A stretch of 8,086 bases of DNA from Candidatus Aerophobota bacterium (lineage in GTDB: Bacteria > Aerophobota > Aerophobia > Aerophobales > B3-G15), in the NCBI GenBank assembly GCA_014859225.1, contig JACUUP010000066.1, positions 1-8,086 on the forward strand, given 5' to 3'. Under the pieces are notes generated by a model that was not told the origin of the DNA, did not search any database, and saw nothing but the letters and a program-made list of their open reading frames with translations. Below are positions 1 to 6,605 of the stretch, piece after piece (the stretch's first letter is position 1; each line of letters begins with the position of its first letter). The position numbers and the translations under genes are program-made.

Positions 1-174
1 CCTTCCTGCAACTTCGGATGGCAAAAAGTCCTGCTTAATTTGCACGATGAAACTGCCAGGGATTATTGAACTATCAGAAGGTAAGCCAGAGGAAAAACTG
101 CAGGTAAAAAAAACAACACTCAGAGAAACTGTTAGCAGAGCTAACCAGATTTTACTGCATATCTTAGCTTTCAT
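1..174 (-). CDS. Secreted or membrane-anchored protein, N-terminal part; possible propeptide of a subtilisin-like protease
   Basis: Partial gene: 58 codons are visible and the 3' end lies beyond the left edge. The ATG (174-172) overlaps the carB stop as ATGA, which suggests translational coupling; the only purine-rich Shine-Dalgarno candidate (AGGGGG inside the carB tail) lies about 16 bases upstream, too far to be good. The product starts with a basic n-region ([10 protein letters not shown]), then a hydrophobic core ([13 protein letters not shown], residues 11-23), then TCSFSSG, which together look like a signal peptide. The Cys at 25 is preceded by FFT, a poor lipobox, so signal peptidase I cleavage or a membrane anchor is as likely as a lipoprotein. 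The following [20 protein letters not shown] resembles the opening strand of I9-type propeptides of S8 (subtilisin-like) proteases (PGxYIVxxK). That assignment is a pattern-based guess on about 25 residues. The existence of the gene is better supported than its function. Confidence 0.6.
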   Translation of the reverse strand, partial: MKAKICSKIWLALLTVSLSVVFFTCSFSSGLPSDSSIIPGSFIVQIKQDFLPSEVAGR

Positions 175-3100
175 AAAAAAAGTGGTCTGTCCCCCTTTTC
201 ATAGTAATCCTGAAGTGCTTTTACCTGAAAACCTTTTTTTATGGCAGCTTCAATGCCATTAACTGTAGCTTGGGCACCTGAGATAGTAGTTATCACAGGA
301 ATGTATTGAAATACCGCTTCACTTCTTATTTTAGCTTCATCCTGCTTCATTTTCTTTTTACCACTGGGGGTATTAATAATAAGAGAAATTTCGCCATTTT
401 TAACGAGGTCCATAACATCTGGTCTTCCTTCGCCTATCTTAAAAACATTTTGTACCTCTATTCCTGACTTTCTAAGCACTTCCGCTGTTCCAGAAGTAGC
501 TACGATGCTAAATCCAAGGTCTACAAGCTTCTTGACTATAAATATGATGGCTCTTTTATCTTTATCCTTTACACTGACAAATACATTTCCCTTAAGTGGC
601 ACATTTTGTCCTGCGGCAATCTGGGACTTCATAAATGCTACTCCAAATGATTCATCTATTCCCATTACCTCACCTGTTGATTTCATCTCTGGACCTAAAA
701 CTGTATCCACACCGGGAAAGCGGTTAAATGGGAAAACAGCTTCTTTTATGGCAAAATGTTTCACTTCAACTTCTTTCAGGATACCAAGCTCCTTTAATGA
801 TTTTCCTAACATAACTTTCGTAGCTACCTTTGCCCAGGGAACTCCTGTAGCCTTGCTCACATAGGGAATGGTTCGAGAGGCACGTGGGTTAACCTCCAGC
901 ACATACACTCTGTCATTTTTAACTGCATACTGCACATTCATAAGTCCTTTAACTTTTAACTCTCTTGCCAGAAGATAAGTATTTTGTTTCATAAGTTCCT
1001 GAATATCTTTGCTCAAGGTATAGGGGGGAATGGCACAAGCTGAATCACCAGAGTGTATACCTGCCTCTTCAATATGTTCCATAATCCCACAGATAACTGC
1101 CTGATTTGCATCCGAAACGCAGTCCACGTCAACTTCTATGGCATCCTCCAGAAACTTATCTATGAGAACCGGATGCTCGGGTGATGCTTTAACCGCTTTT
1201 TGCATAAATTCATTTAACTCTCCCTCATCGTATACCAGCTCCATTGCTCTTCCACCCAGCACATAGGAAGGACGAACAAGTACTGGATATTCAATCTTTC
1301 TGGCAATTTTCCGTGCTTCAAAGACCGAGGTTGCAGTGCTACCTTCAGCTTGCAAAAGATTAAGTTTTTTAAGTAGCACTCTGAAACGTTTTCTATCCTC
1401 AGTTCGGTCAATACTTTCAGGCGAAGTGCCCAAAATTTTAACACCAGCTTCCTTTAATGGAATAGCCAGATTGAGGGGTGTTTGACCACCAAACTGAACA
1501 ATGATACCGTCTGGCTTTTCTTTATCAATAATGTTAAGTACATCCTCCCTTGTGAGTGGTTCAAAATACAATCTATCAGAGGTATCATAATCTGTTGAAA
1601 CAGTTTCAGGATTGCAGTTAATCATGATGGGCTCGTATCCCTCCTCTCGCAATACAAAAGCAGCATGACAGCAGCAGTAATCAAATTCAATTCCCTGCCC
1701 TATCCGATTTGGTCCTCCCCCTAAAACAATCACTTTCTTTTTTCTACGGGCACGAGACTCATCTATCGTCTCGTAGGTGGAATAAAAATACGGCTTATCA
1801 GGATTTACCTCACCTGCACAGGTATCTACCAATTTATACACTGCTTCAATCCCTGCGCTCATTCTTTTTTCTCGCACCTGTTCCTCCTTGCACCTCAAAA
1901 TATATGCCAGCTGAATATCGGAAAAACCATACTCCTTAGCCTGACGCAAAAGCTTGGGTGTAATAGTAGCTAAGCTATGCGTGTGTAAAAGATTTTCCAG
2001 CTCAACAATTTCCTTCATATTGTGTATAAACCAGCGGTCAATCCTGGTAAGTTTATAGATGTCATCTATTTCCATACCCTGCTGCAAGGCATAACGGATA
2101 TAAAAAAATCGCTCAGCATTAGGATAAATAAGTTTTTTACGAATTTCTTCCATATTTCTCTGCTCTTCCTCGGATATATCTTTCCCATCAGCGCCAAACC
2201 CATACCTGTCAGCTTCAGTGGAGCGAATCCCTTTTTGCAAAGCTTCTTTAAAAGTCCGGCCTATGGCCATAGCCTCCCCCACAGCTTTCATGGATGTGCC
2301 TAATATGGGGTCAGCCCCGGGAAATTTTTCAAAGGCGAAACGGCAAATTTTAAATACACAATAGTCCAGCGTGGGTTCAAAGAAAGCATATGTTTTTCCC
2401 GTAATATCATTTCTAATCTCATCTAAGGAAAGCCCTACGGCTAACTTTGCCGCTACTCGGGCGATAGGAAATCCAGTGGCTTTGGATGCTAAAGCTGAAC
2501 TGCGTGAAACACGCGGATTTACCTCAATTACTTTAACATCACCATTATCAGGGTTTACCGCATATTGTATATTCGCACCACCCCCGGTAATCCCGATTGC
2601 CCGAATAATTTTTTTAGATGAATCTACCAGATTATTATATTCTGTGGTACTCAGGGTCTGTGCCGGTGCTACCACCGCGCTATCACCCGTGTGAACTCCC
2701 ATTGGGTCAATATTTTCCATGGAACAGACAATGATTATATTGTCTTTGCAATCGCGCATTATTTCAAACTCAATTTCTTTCCACCCGATAACCGATTCCT
2801 CAATCAGAACCTGGTGTACCGGACTAAAGTCAAGTGCCCTTTTAAGAAAAACCTTTAGCTCTTCCCTGTTGTAAACAATTGAGCCCCCCGTTCCCCCCAA
2901 AGTAAATGCAGGACGCAAAATAAGGGGAAAATCAATCTTCTCGGCAAGCAAAAATCCCTCTTCTGTGGAGTAGGCAAGACCGGATTTGGGAACAGCCAGA
3001 CCAATAGATTGCATGGTATCCTTAAATAATTTCCTTGATTCGGCTCGAGCAATAGCTTCAGTTGATGCACCAATAGCTTCAACATTAAATTTGTCCAGGA

Positions 3101-3419
3101 CTCCCTTTTCCTTTAGAAAATATGTTATGTTTAAACCAGTTTGTCCACCTAAGGTGGGTAAAATGGCATCAGGTCTTTCCTTCTCAATTATCTTCTCTAC
3201 AAATTCTGGAGTTAAAGGCTCAATGTATGTACGGTCAGCCATCTCAGGGTCGGTCATAATCGTGGCCGGGTTGGAGTTCACCAATATAATGTGATACCCC
3301 TCTTCACGCAGAGCCTTGCAGGCTTGAGAGCCTGAATAATCAAATTCGCAAGCCTGACCAATTACAATGGGACCTGAGCCAACGATAAGTATCTTTTCAA
3401 TATCAGTTCTTTTTGGCAT
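171..3419 (-). CDS. carB: Carbamoyl-phosphate synthase large (synthetase) subunit
   Basis: Makes carbamoyl phosphate from bicarbonate, two ATP and ammonia, for pyrimidine and arginine synthesis. At 1082 residues it is full length (E. coli 1073). Order: carboxyphosphate ATP-grasp domain (about 1-400), oligomerisation domain (about 401-555), carbamoyl-phosphate ATP-grasp domain (about 556-935), MGS-like allosteric domain (about 940-1082). Active-site residues sit in register with E. coli: Arg129, Arg169, Glu215, Asn283, Gln285, Glu299, Asn301 and Arg303 in the first half; Gln830, Glu842, Asn844 and Arg846 in the second. The effector site keeps TSGTA (975-979), Lys994 and NTPSG (1016-1020), compatible with UMP or nucleotide control. 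The ornithine-site acidic residues Glu784, Asp792 and Glu893 are present. It starts one base after the carA stop, with a weak AAAAGAG as ribosome site, so coupling is likely. The last residues (KGDRPLFL) look like an added tail encoded by a GGGGACAGA-type repeat. The enzyme looks fully active, unlike its partner CarA. Confidence 0.97.
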   Translation of the reverse strand: MPKRTDIEKILIVGSGPIVIGQACEFDYSGSQACKALREEGYHIILVNSNPATIMTDPEMADRTYIEPLTPEFVEKIIEKERPDAILPTLGGQTGLNITYFLKEKGVLDKFNVEAIGASTEAIARAESRKLFKDTMQSIGLAVPKSGLAYSTEEGFLLAEKIDFPLILRPAFTLGGTGGSIVYNREELKVFLKRALDFSPVHQVLIEESVIGWKEIEFEIMRDCKDNIIIVCSMENIDPMGVHTGDSAVVAPAQTLSTTEYNNLVDSSKKIIRAIGITGGGANIQYAVNPDNGDVKVIEVNPRVSRSSALASKATGFPIARVAAKLAVGLSLDEIRNDITGKTYAFFEPTLDYCVFKICRFAFEKFPGADPILGTSMKAVGEAMAIGRTFKEALQKGIRSTEADRYGFGADGKDISEEEQRNMEEIRKKLIYPNAERFFYIRYALQQGMEIDDIYKLTRIDRWFIHNMKEIVELENLLHTHSLATITPKLLRQAKEYGFSDIQLAYILRCKEEQVREKRMSAGIEAVYKLVDTCAGEVNPDKPYFYSTYETIDESRARRKKKVIVLGGGPNRIGQGIEFDYCCCHAAFVLREEGYEPIMINCNPETVSTDYDTSDRLYFEPLTREDVLNIIDKEKPDGIIVQFGGQTPLNLAIPLKEAGVKILGTSPESIDRTEDRKRFRVLLKKLNLLQAEGSTATSVFEARKIARKIEYPVLVRPSYVLGGRAMELVYDEGELNEFMQKAVKASPEHPVLIDKFLEDAIEVDVDCVSDANQAVICGIMEHIEEAGIHSGDSACAIPPYTLSKDIQELMKQNTYLLARELKVKGLMNVQYAVKNDRVYVLEVNPRASRTIPYVSKATGVPWAKVATKVMLGKSLKELGILKEVEVKHFAIKEAVFPFNRFPGVDTVLGPEMKSTGEVMGIDESFGVAFMKSQIAAGQNVPLKGNVFVSVKDKDKRAIIFIVKKLVDLGFSIVATSGTAEVLRKSGIEVQNVFKIGEGRPDVMDLVKNGEISLIINTPSGKKKMKQDEAKIRSEAVFQYIPVITTISGAQATVNGIEAAIKKGFQVKALQDYYEKGDRPLFL
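175..200 (-). repeat. GGGGGACAGACCACTTTTT-type repeat motif in the carB 3' end
   Basis: The minus strand reads GAAAAGGGGGACAGACCACT followed by a T run, and supplies the last codons of carB up to the tga stop. It is the sibling of the motif at 6582-6605. If it is an inserted repeat, it has replaced or extended the native CarB C-terminus. Confidence 0.35.
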
Positions 3420-3420
3420 T

Positions 3421-4464
3421 CTATTTACACTCTTTTAAAAATGCATCAAAGTCGCCCGGGATGTACTGAACTCCAAGTGCAGGATAATTTTTGCTTCGGA
3501 TTACCTCTATGCTCTCATCATTCATATTCACCTCGCTCACTTCTATATCATCCCGACAGATGGAAGTTTCATCAATCACAAAACAGTGGTTTTGAAGGGT
3601 GATTGCCACGCTACCTGTTTTTAGAGAGCGCACCGGTTGATTTACTCCACGATGACCACACTTCATTTGCTTTATTTTTGCTCCGAGCGCCAATGCTAAT
3701 AATAAATTACCCGAGGATATACCCAGGAGTGGTTTTTCCCCCAGAAGATTCTTTACTTTTTCCACTATTTTGTGAAGGCTTTTCAGGTCCTCTGGCCCTG
3801 CGCTAAAGATAATTCCATCAGGATTTAACGCTAAAATATCTGCGGCAGATGCCCGGGCTGGAAGTCTGATTACCTGACAGTTAGCCTTGTATAGATTGTG
3901 AAATAAGCTATTTGCTGCACCAAGGTCTACTAGAGCCACCCTGCAGGATATGTGCTCTGGAGCCTGCCAGAAAACTGGTTCAGAAGAAGTTACTTCCTGA
4001 ATGAGGTTTTTTTCCTCACACCAGGATGCCTTAATCTTTTCCTTAAGATTTTCTACATTAAAATCTTTAGTTGAAACTATACCGCTCATCTCGCCATTAT
4101 CTCTAAGATGAACTACAAGCGCCCGAGTATCAATTCCCTCTATCCCCACCACATTATTTTTTTTCATAAAATCCTGTAAGCTTTCCCTGGCTAACCAGTT
4201 GCTATAGATACGACTGCATTCCTTTACAATGAGAGCCTCTGCCTGGGCAACGGGAGATTCGTATCCCTGGTTATTAATTCCGTAATTTCCCATGAGAGGA
4301 TAAGCCATGGTAAGGAGCAAGCCTCTGCAGGCGGGGTCAGTCATAAGTTCCTGATAGCCAACCATTCCCGTGTGAAAAACAACTCTTCCTATTTTTTCGC
4401 CCTCTGCCCCAAAAGATTGACCTTCAAATACACAGCCATCCTCTAACACTAAAATTGCTTCCAT
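3421..4464 (-). CDS. carA: Carbamoyl-phosphate synthase small subunit with a degenerate (glutaminase-dead) amidotransferase domain
   Basis: CarA normally hydrolyses glutamine and passes ammonia to CarB. The N-terminal CarA-specific domain (residues 1 to about 150) is clearly conserved: [12 protein letters not shown] (33-44), [11 protein letters not shown] (55-65) and [18 protein letters not shown] (107-124). The class I amidotransferase domain (about 175-347) is not. The nucleophile elbow, usually GICLGHQ, is GISSGNL (248-254), so Cys is Ser250, His is Asn253 and glutamine-binding Gln is Leu254. The terminal HPE is IPG (335-337), so catalytic His and Glu are Ile and Gly. The usual SNGPGDP is SAGPEDL (221-227) and GxNHPV is GVNQPV (273-278). 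The loop after HPE is deleted, giving 347 residues against about 360-380 in typical CarA. The frame is open throughout. I chose ATG 4464 because GGAG lies 5 bases upstream; the in-frame TTG at 4467 is too close to it. Inference: a structural or regulatory subunit of an ammonia-dependent CPS. Confidence 0.93.
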   Translation of the reverse strand: MEAILVLEDGCVFEGQSFGAEGEKIGRVVFHTGMVGYQELMTDPACRGLLLTMAYPLMGNYGINNQGYESPVAQAEALIVKECSRIYSNWLARESLQDFMKKNNVVGIEGIDTRALVVHLRDNGEMSGIVSTKDFNVENLKEKIKASWCEEKNLIQEVTSSEPVFWQAPEHISCRVALVDLGAANSLFHNLYKANCQVIRLPARASAADILALNPDGIIFSAGPEDLKSLHKIVEKVKNLLGEKPLLGISSGNLLLALALGAKIKQMKCGHRGVNQPVRSLKTGSVAITLQNHCFVIDETSICRDDIEVSEVNMNDESIEVIRSKNYPALGVQYIPGDFDAFLKECK

Positions 4465-4469
4465 CAAAA

Positions 4470-4473
4470 CTCC
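4470..4473 (-). promoter_or_regulatory. Ribosome binding site of carA
   Basis: GGAG on the minus strand, 5 bases before the ATG at 4464 and only 2 before the alternative TTG at 4467. This spacing decides the start in favour of ATG. Confidence 0.7.
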
Positions 4474-4478
4474 ATTTT

Positions 4479-4511
4479 AAAAAAGACCCCTCTGTCCTGG
4501 CACGGGCCTTT
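4479..4511 (-). terminator. Hairpin with U-run in the carA leader: candidate transcription attenuator
   Basis: On the minus strand AAAGGCCC (4511-4504) can pair with GGGTCTTT (4489-4482). The loop is 14 bases and one G-U pair is needed. The 3' arm runs into six T (4484-4479), directly before the carA ribosome site. It lies between the carA promoter and the start codon, where attenuators of pyrimidine operons sit. The loop and 3' arm read AGGACAGAGGGGTC, which partly resembles the PyrR-binding loop (ARUCCNGNGAGGYU, 8 of 12 defined positions by eye). The GC part of the stem is short, and I see no convincing alternative antiterminator. Confidence 0.35.
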
Positions 4512-4554
4512 GTTAGATTTTTCAGGTGGTTTTATTGCAGTCAAACACTCATTG

Positions 4555-4567
4555 TTTCCCGGGGAAA
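4555..4567. promoter_or_regulatory. Perfect 13-base palindrome in the carA leader, possible operator
   Basis: TTTCCC, one G, then GGGAAA: 6-base arms around a single central base. It begins about 16 bases downstream of the carA -10 box, so it covers the early transcribed region, where a repressor could act or a small RNA hairpin could form. There is no U-run directly after it on either strand, so it is not an intrinsic terminator for the upstream dehydrogenase gene. Confidence 0.3.
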
Positions 4568-4582
4568 AAACTTAACTTATGT

Positions 4583-4611
4583 ATTTTACCTGTAACCAAT
4601 CAAAAAGTCAA
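4583..4611 (-). promoter_or_regulatory. Sigma-70-type promoter of carAB
   Basis: On the minus strand TTGACT (4611-4606), a 17-base spacer, then TAAAAT (4588-4583): five of six consensus matches in each box with ideal spacing. It starts about 30 bases past the dehydrogenase stop codon. Transcription would begin near 4576 and give a leader of about 110 bases before carA. The 10-mer containing the -35 box (AGTCAAACAC on the plus strand, 4606-4615) occurs again at 4539-4548, inside the leader. Confidence 0.6.
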
Positions 4612-4640
4612 ACACGCTATACAAAATCAAATATTAGCCC

Positions 4641-5669
4641 TCAGGGACAGATCACGGTGCGTAGTTCACCGCTAAATCTTTCCATTCCATCCATCACCTC
4701 ATTTATAAGAGTGGCTTCTAAAGGAATTTTGTCCGTCACCACACCTGATAGATCGAGTTTTCCCCGGCGAGCAAACTCAATCAGTAAGGGTAGCTCCTGC
4801 AATAGATGGTCAGAGGAGCCAATCACTTCAGCTTCTTTACCCAGAATATCTTTATAGGAATCAACCTCAAAGGGTCTATCGGTGATACCCACCAGGACAG
4901 CCCGGCCAAAAACTGTCAGTGACTGGACAGCTTGTCTCATTGTCTGGGGAAGCCCTATTACCTCCAGAGCAACATCTACACCTTTGCTGTCGGTCAACCG
5001 GTAAATCTTAGCTACAGGGTCCTCTTTTTTTGAGTTCACAGGAATGGCTCCGTATTTTTCAGCCAGTTTGAGCTTATCTTCGTTGATGTCCACGCCGTAA
5101 ACCTCAAGGGCACCGAAAGTCCTGGCAAGTTGAATTGCTGATATACCCAGTCCACCTGTGCCAAAGACAGCCACAGTTTCGCCAGCTTTCAGCCTTGCTT
5201 TGCGCAGGGCGTGAAAGCAGGTGGCAGAGGAACACATAAGAACTGCCCCTTGCTCGAAAGGAACCTCCTCAGGTAAAAAGATGCTATTCCGAGCGGGCAC
5301 AGCGATGTATTCGGCATAACCGCCATCACAGTGCTTACCGAGCATCATCCCCTGTTTGCAGAATTGCTCACTTCCGCTTGCGCAATAATAGCAGCTGCCA
5401 CAGCTTAGCTGATAGTGAATGCATACCCTCTCACCTATCTTTGGAGATGTGACCTGCGAGCCTACCTCTTCCACAATGCCGGCAATTTCATGTCCCAGGG
5501 TCTGGGGCAAAGGACCAACCGGGGATGTCCCGGCCCGGTAATGAACATCCGAGTGACAGATGCCAGCTGCCTTGATACGGACAAGCACCTCTTTTTCGCC
5601 TATGCGGGGAAGCGGTACCTCCTGCATCTGTAAAGGTTCACCTGTTCTGATAAGACGAACCGCTTTCAT
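4641..5669 (-). CDS. Zinc-dependent medium-chain alcohol dehydrogenase, NAD(H)-type
   Basis: Oxidises an alcohol or reduces the matching carbonyl with a nicotinamide cofactor; cytoplasmic. At 342 residues it is a typical length. The N-terminal GroES-like domain holds the catalytic zinc ligands Cys38 (GICHSD), His60-Glu61 (GHE) and Cys146. The structural zinc lobe has four cysteines (Cys90, Cys93, Cys96, Cys104), as in horse-liver-type and bacterial ADHs. The Rossmann motif is GTGGLG (170-175), and Asp194 at the end of the second strand favours NAD over NADP. The ATG at 5669 has AAAGAGG ending 6 bases upstream. The substrate cannot be told: primary alcohols, a polyol or an acyl-CoA-linked alcohol are all possible. 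It has no clear terminator, and carA's promoter starts about 30 bases later, so some read-through into carAB is possible. No functional link to carbamoyl phosphate is evident. Confidence 0.93.
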   Translation of the reverse strand: MKAVRLIRTGEPLQMQEVPLPRIGEKEVLVRIKAAGICHSDVHYRAGTSPVGPLPQTLGHEIAGIVEEVGSQVTSPKIGERVCIHYQLSCGSCYYCASGSEQFCKQGMMLGKHCDGGYAEYIAVPARNSIFLPEEVPFEQGAVLMCSSATCFHALRKARLKAGETVAVFGTGGLGISAIQLARTFGALEVYGVDINEDKLKLAEKYGAIPVNSKKEDPVAKIYRLTDSKGVDVALEVIGLPQTMRQAVQSLTVFGRAVLVGITDRPFEVDSYKDILGKEAEVIGSSDHLLQELPLLIEFARRGKLDLSGVVTDKIPLEATLINEVMDGMERFSGELRTVICP

Positions 5670-5675
5670 GAGTTA

Positions 5676-5682
5676 CCTCTTT
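5676..5682 (-). promoter_or_regulatory. Ribosome binding site of the alcohol dehydrogenase gene
   Basis: AAAGAGG on the minus strand, 6 bases before ATG 5669. It supports this start. I see no convincing -35/-10 pair in 5683-5794; the TATACT at about 5685-5690 is too close to the ribosome site to be its -10 box. Confidence 0.65.
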
Positions 5683-5794
5683 CAGTATAAATTTTTAAAT
5701 ATCAGTGTAAGTTCTGTCATTTTCTATGTTCGTTAGCTACTCCATTTACAAATTAGTTGGCAGATTGATTTGAAGAAGGTCTCTCTCTTTGGCC

Positions 5795-6127
5795 CTACTT
5801 TTCTATTCTAATTTTGCTCCAGCATTTCCAGGTATCCTTAGGGCTAAAAAATCCTGCCTCATTAAAAACTATCCTCACCTTTCTGGTTTTCTCTTTACCT
5901 ACCTTTACCCTTCTCCCGAAGCTAAAACTTCTGCCTCTTTTTATGTTCTTTGCCGTGGAAAAGATGCTAAAACCTATTGCTTCTCCCCTATTTTCCAAAA
6001 AAGTAATAACCTCTATGCGATATCTTGTCCTTTTGGTGTAGACACTAATTTTCCCCCTGAAAACTATATGCTCATTCGCTGTCAAACTTAACCTGCTGCT
6101 GGATCCGCAGTGAACCCTCCTATACAT
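5795..6127 (-). CDS. Hypothetical small, very basic protein; possibly a remnant
   Basis: Open frame of 110 residues from ATG 6127, extendable to TTG 6172. I do not recognise it. The product is rich in Lys and Arg. From about residue 20 it shows alternating hydrophobic and polar stretches (HIVFRGKISVY, RYRIEVITFLEN, IGFSIFSTAKNIKRG, RKVRIVF) that suggest a beta-sandwich. No signal peptide or membrane segment is seen. The best ribosome site is AGGGA about 10 bases before the ATG, which is weak. Upstream the same frame is closed by TAATAA near 6200. It lies 125 bases before the dehydrogenase start on the same strand. It could be a genuine lineage-specific gene, the C-terminal remnant of a secreted beta-rich protein that lost its signal peptide, or a chance frame in purine-rich DNA. 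Confidence 0.35.
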   Translation of the reverse strand: MYRRVHCGSSSRLSLTANEHIVFRGKISVYTKRTRYRIEVITFLENRGEAIGFSIFSTAKNIKRGRSFSFGRRVKVGKEKTRKVRIVFNEAGFFSPKDTWKCWSKIRIEK

Positions 6128-6213
6128 TTTTAACTTTTCCCTAATTTTACCTTGAAATTTTGCCCCTGGCAAGCAAAAAAAGGCAGGAAATTTACCTCTT
6201 TTTTATTAGAAAA

Positions 6214-6240
6214 CTATACAAAAAACCATCTTTTGTGTAG
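6214..6240. repeat. AT-rich inverted repeat (hairpin)
   Basis: CTATACAAAA (6214-6223) and TTTTGTGTAG (6231-6240) pair over 10 bases with one mismatch or wobble around a 7-base loop. On the minus strand it is followed by TTTTC, so it might act as a weak terminator of transcripts entering from the right. Its low GC content makes that uncertain. Confidence 0.25.
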
Positions 6241-6337
6241 AAAAGGGTACGCTTTGGTAAAGGGGCACCAGCGCTGTTAATTTGAAGGCCAGGAGTATAG
6301 TTATAAAAATTAAAGTTGCCCATGTTAGCTTTACTTT

Positions 6338-6366
6338 TTTATCAACAATCTTTTTTTATTTGTCAA
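6338..6366 (-). promoter_or_regulatory. Candidate sigma-70 promoter in the intergenic region
   Basis: On the minus strand a perfect TTGACA (6366-6361) is followed, after 17 bases, by GATAAA (6343-6338), four of six in the -10. It would start a transcript near 6331 heading toward the basic ORF and the dehydrogenase. The surrounding DNA is very AT-rich, which raises the chance of a false match. Confidence 0.35.
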
Positions 6367-6581
6367 TTAAAAATTAAAAGTGCACTATTTGGTCGTGTCA
6401 AGACTCTCTCATAATTAAGTGCTCCGATGAATCTGCTGAACTCATAACTTATGGTTTTCTCAAAGGAAGTTTAACCAGAGGGATAAGATTCTCATTAGTT
6501 TGGATAATATTGTAAACCGAATTGATGGATATTCCAGTGAAAGTTGCCACTAACCAACCCTTCACATTCCCTCATTTGAGA

Positions 6582-6605
6582 GAAAATAAATCTGTCCCCT
6601 TTTTC
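6582..6605 (-). repeat. GGGGACAGA-type repeat motif at the nuclease gene end
   Basis: The minus strand reads GAAAAAGGGGACAGATTTAT followed by TTTC, beginning inside the TAG stop of the nuclease gene. Its 15-base core (plus strand TCTGTCCCCTTTTTC, 6591-6605) differs at one position from the core at 186-200 in the carB tail, in the same orientation. From memory, similar strings recur in many bacterial genomes near IS200-like REP-associated transposases. No such transposase is in this window. Confidence 0.35.

Larger units (their letters stand above)
6128..6604. other. Intergenic stretch of low coding content
   Basis: No gene longer than about 45 codons with family-like sequence could be supported here on either strand. 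It contains the AT-rich hairpin, a candidate promoter, a 38-codon GTG-started frame on the minus strand (6565-6449) with a helix-turn-helix flavour, and a GGGGACAGATTTATTTTC-type motif touching the nuclease stop codon. The mixture of short open scraps in shifted frames suggests decayed DNA, perhaps the site of an old small mobile element, but no inverted repeats or transposase are visible. Confidence 0.5.

Noticed and set aside
129-149. GTTAGC/GCTAAC hairpin as the carB terminator
   Set aside because: It lies inside the downstream coding frame, and neither strand has a proper U-run directly after it.
47-262. Plus-strand 71-codon frame
   Set aside because: It runs antisense to the carB end and to the signal-peptide gene, whose minus-strand frame has a clear secretion signal and an ATGA link to carB. 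No ribosome site supports the plus frame.
3421-4467. Reading carA as a pseudogene, and the TTG at 4467 as its start
   Set aside because: The frame is intact, the substitutions are confined to glutaminase functions, and promoter, ribosome site and carB spacing are in order. The TTG is only 2 bases from GGAG, while ATG 4464 is correctly spaced.
4645-4653. GGGACAGAT at the dehydrogenase end as another copy of the GGGGACAGA repeat
   Set aside because: It is only a 9-base match, in the opposite orientation, and encodes the ordinary end VICP of the dehydrogenase; a chance match is adequate.
6192-6323. 43-codon ATG frame on the minus strand, and an overlapping hydrophobic frame in another register
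   Set aside because: The ATG frame has no good ribosome site and sits almost at the candidate transcription start. The hydrophobic frame has no ATG, GTG or TTG start. AT-rich DNA easily yields hydrophobic frames.
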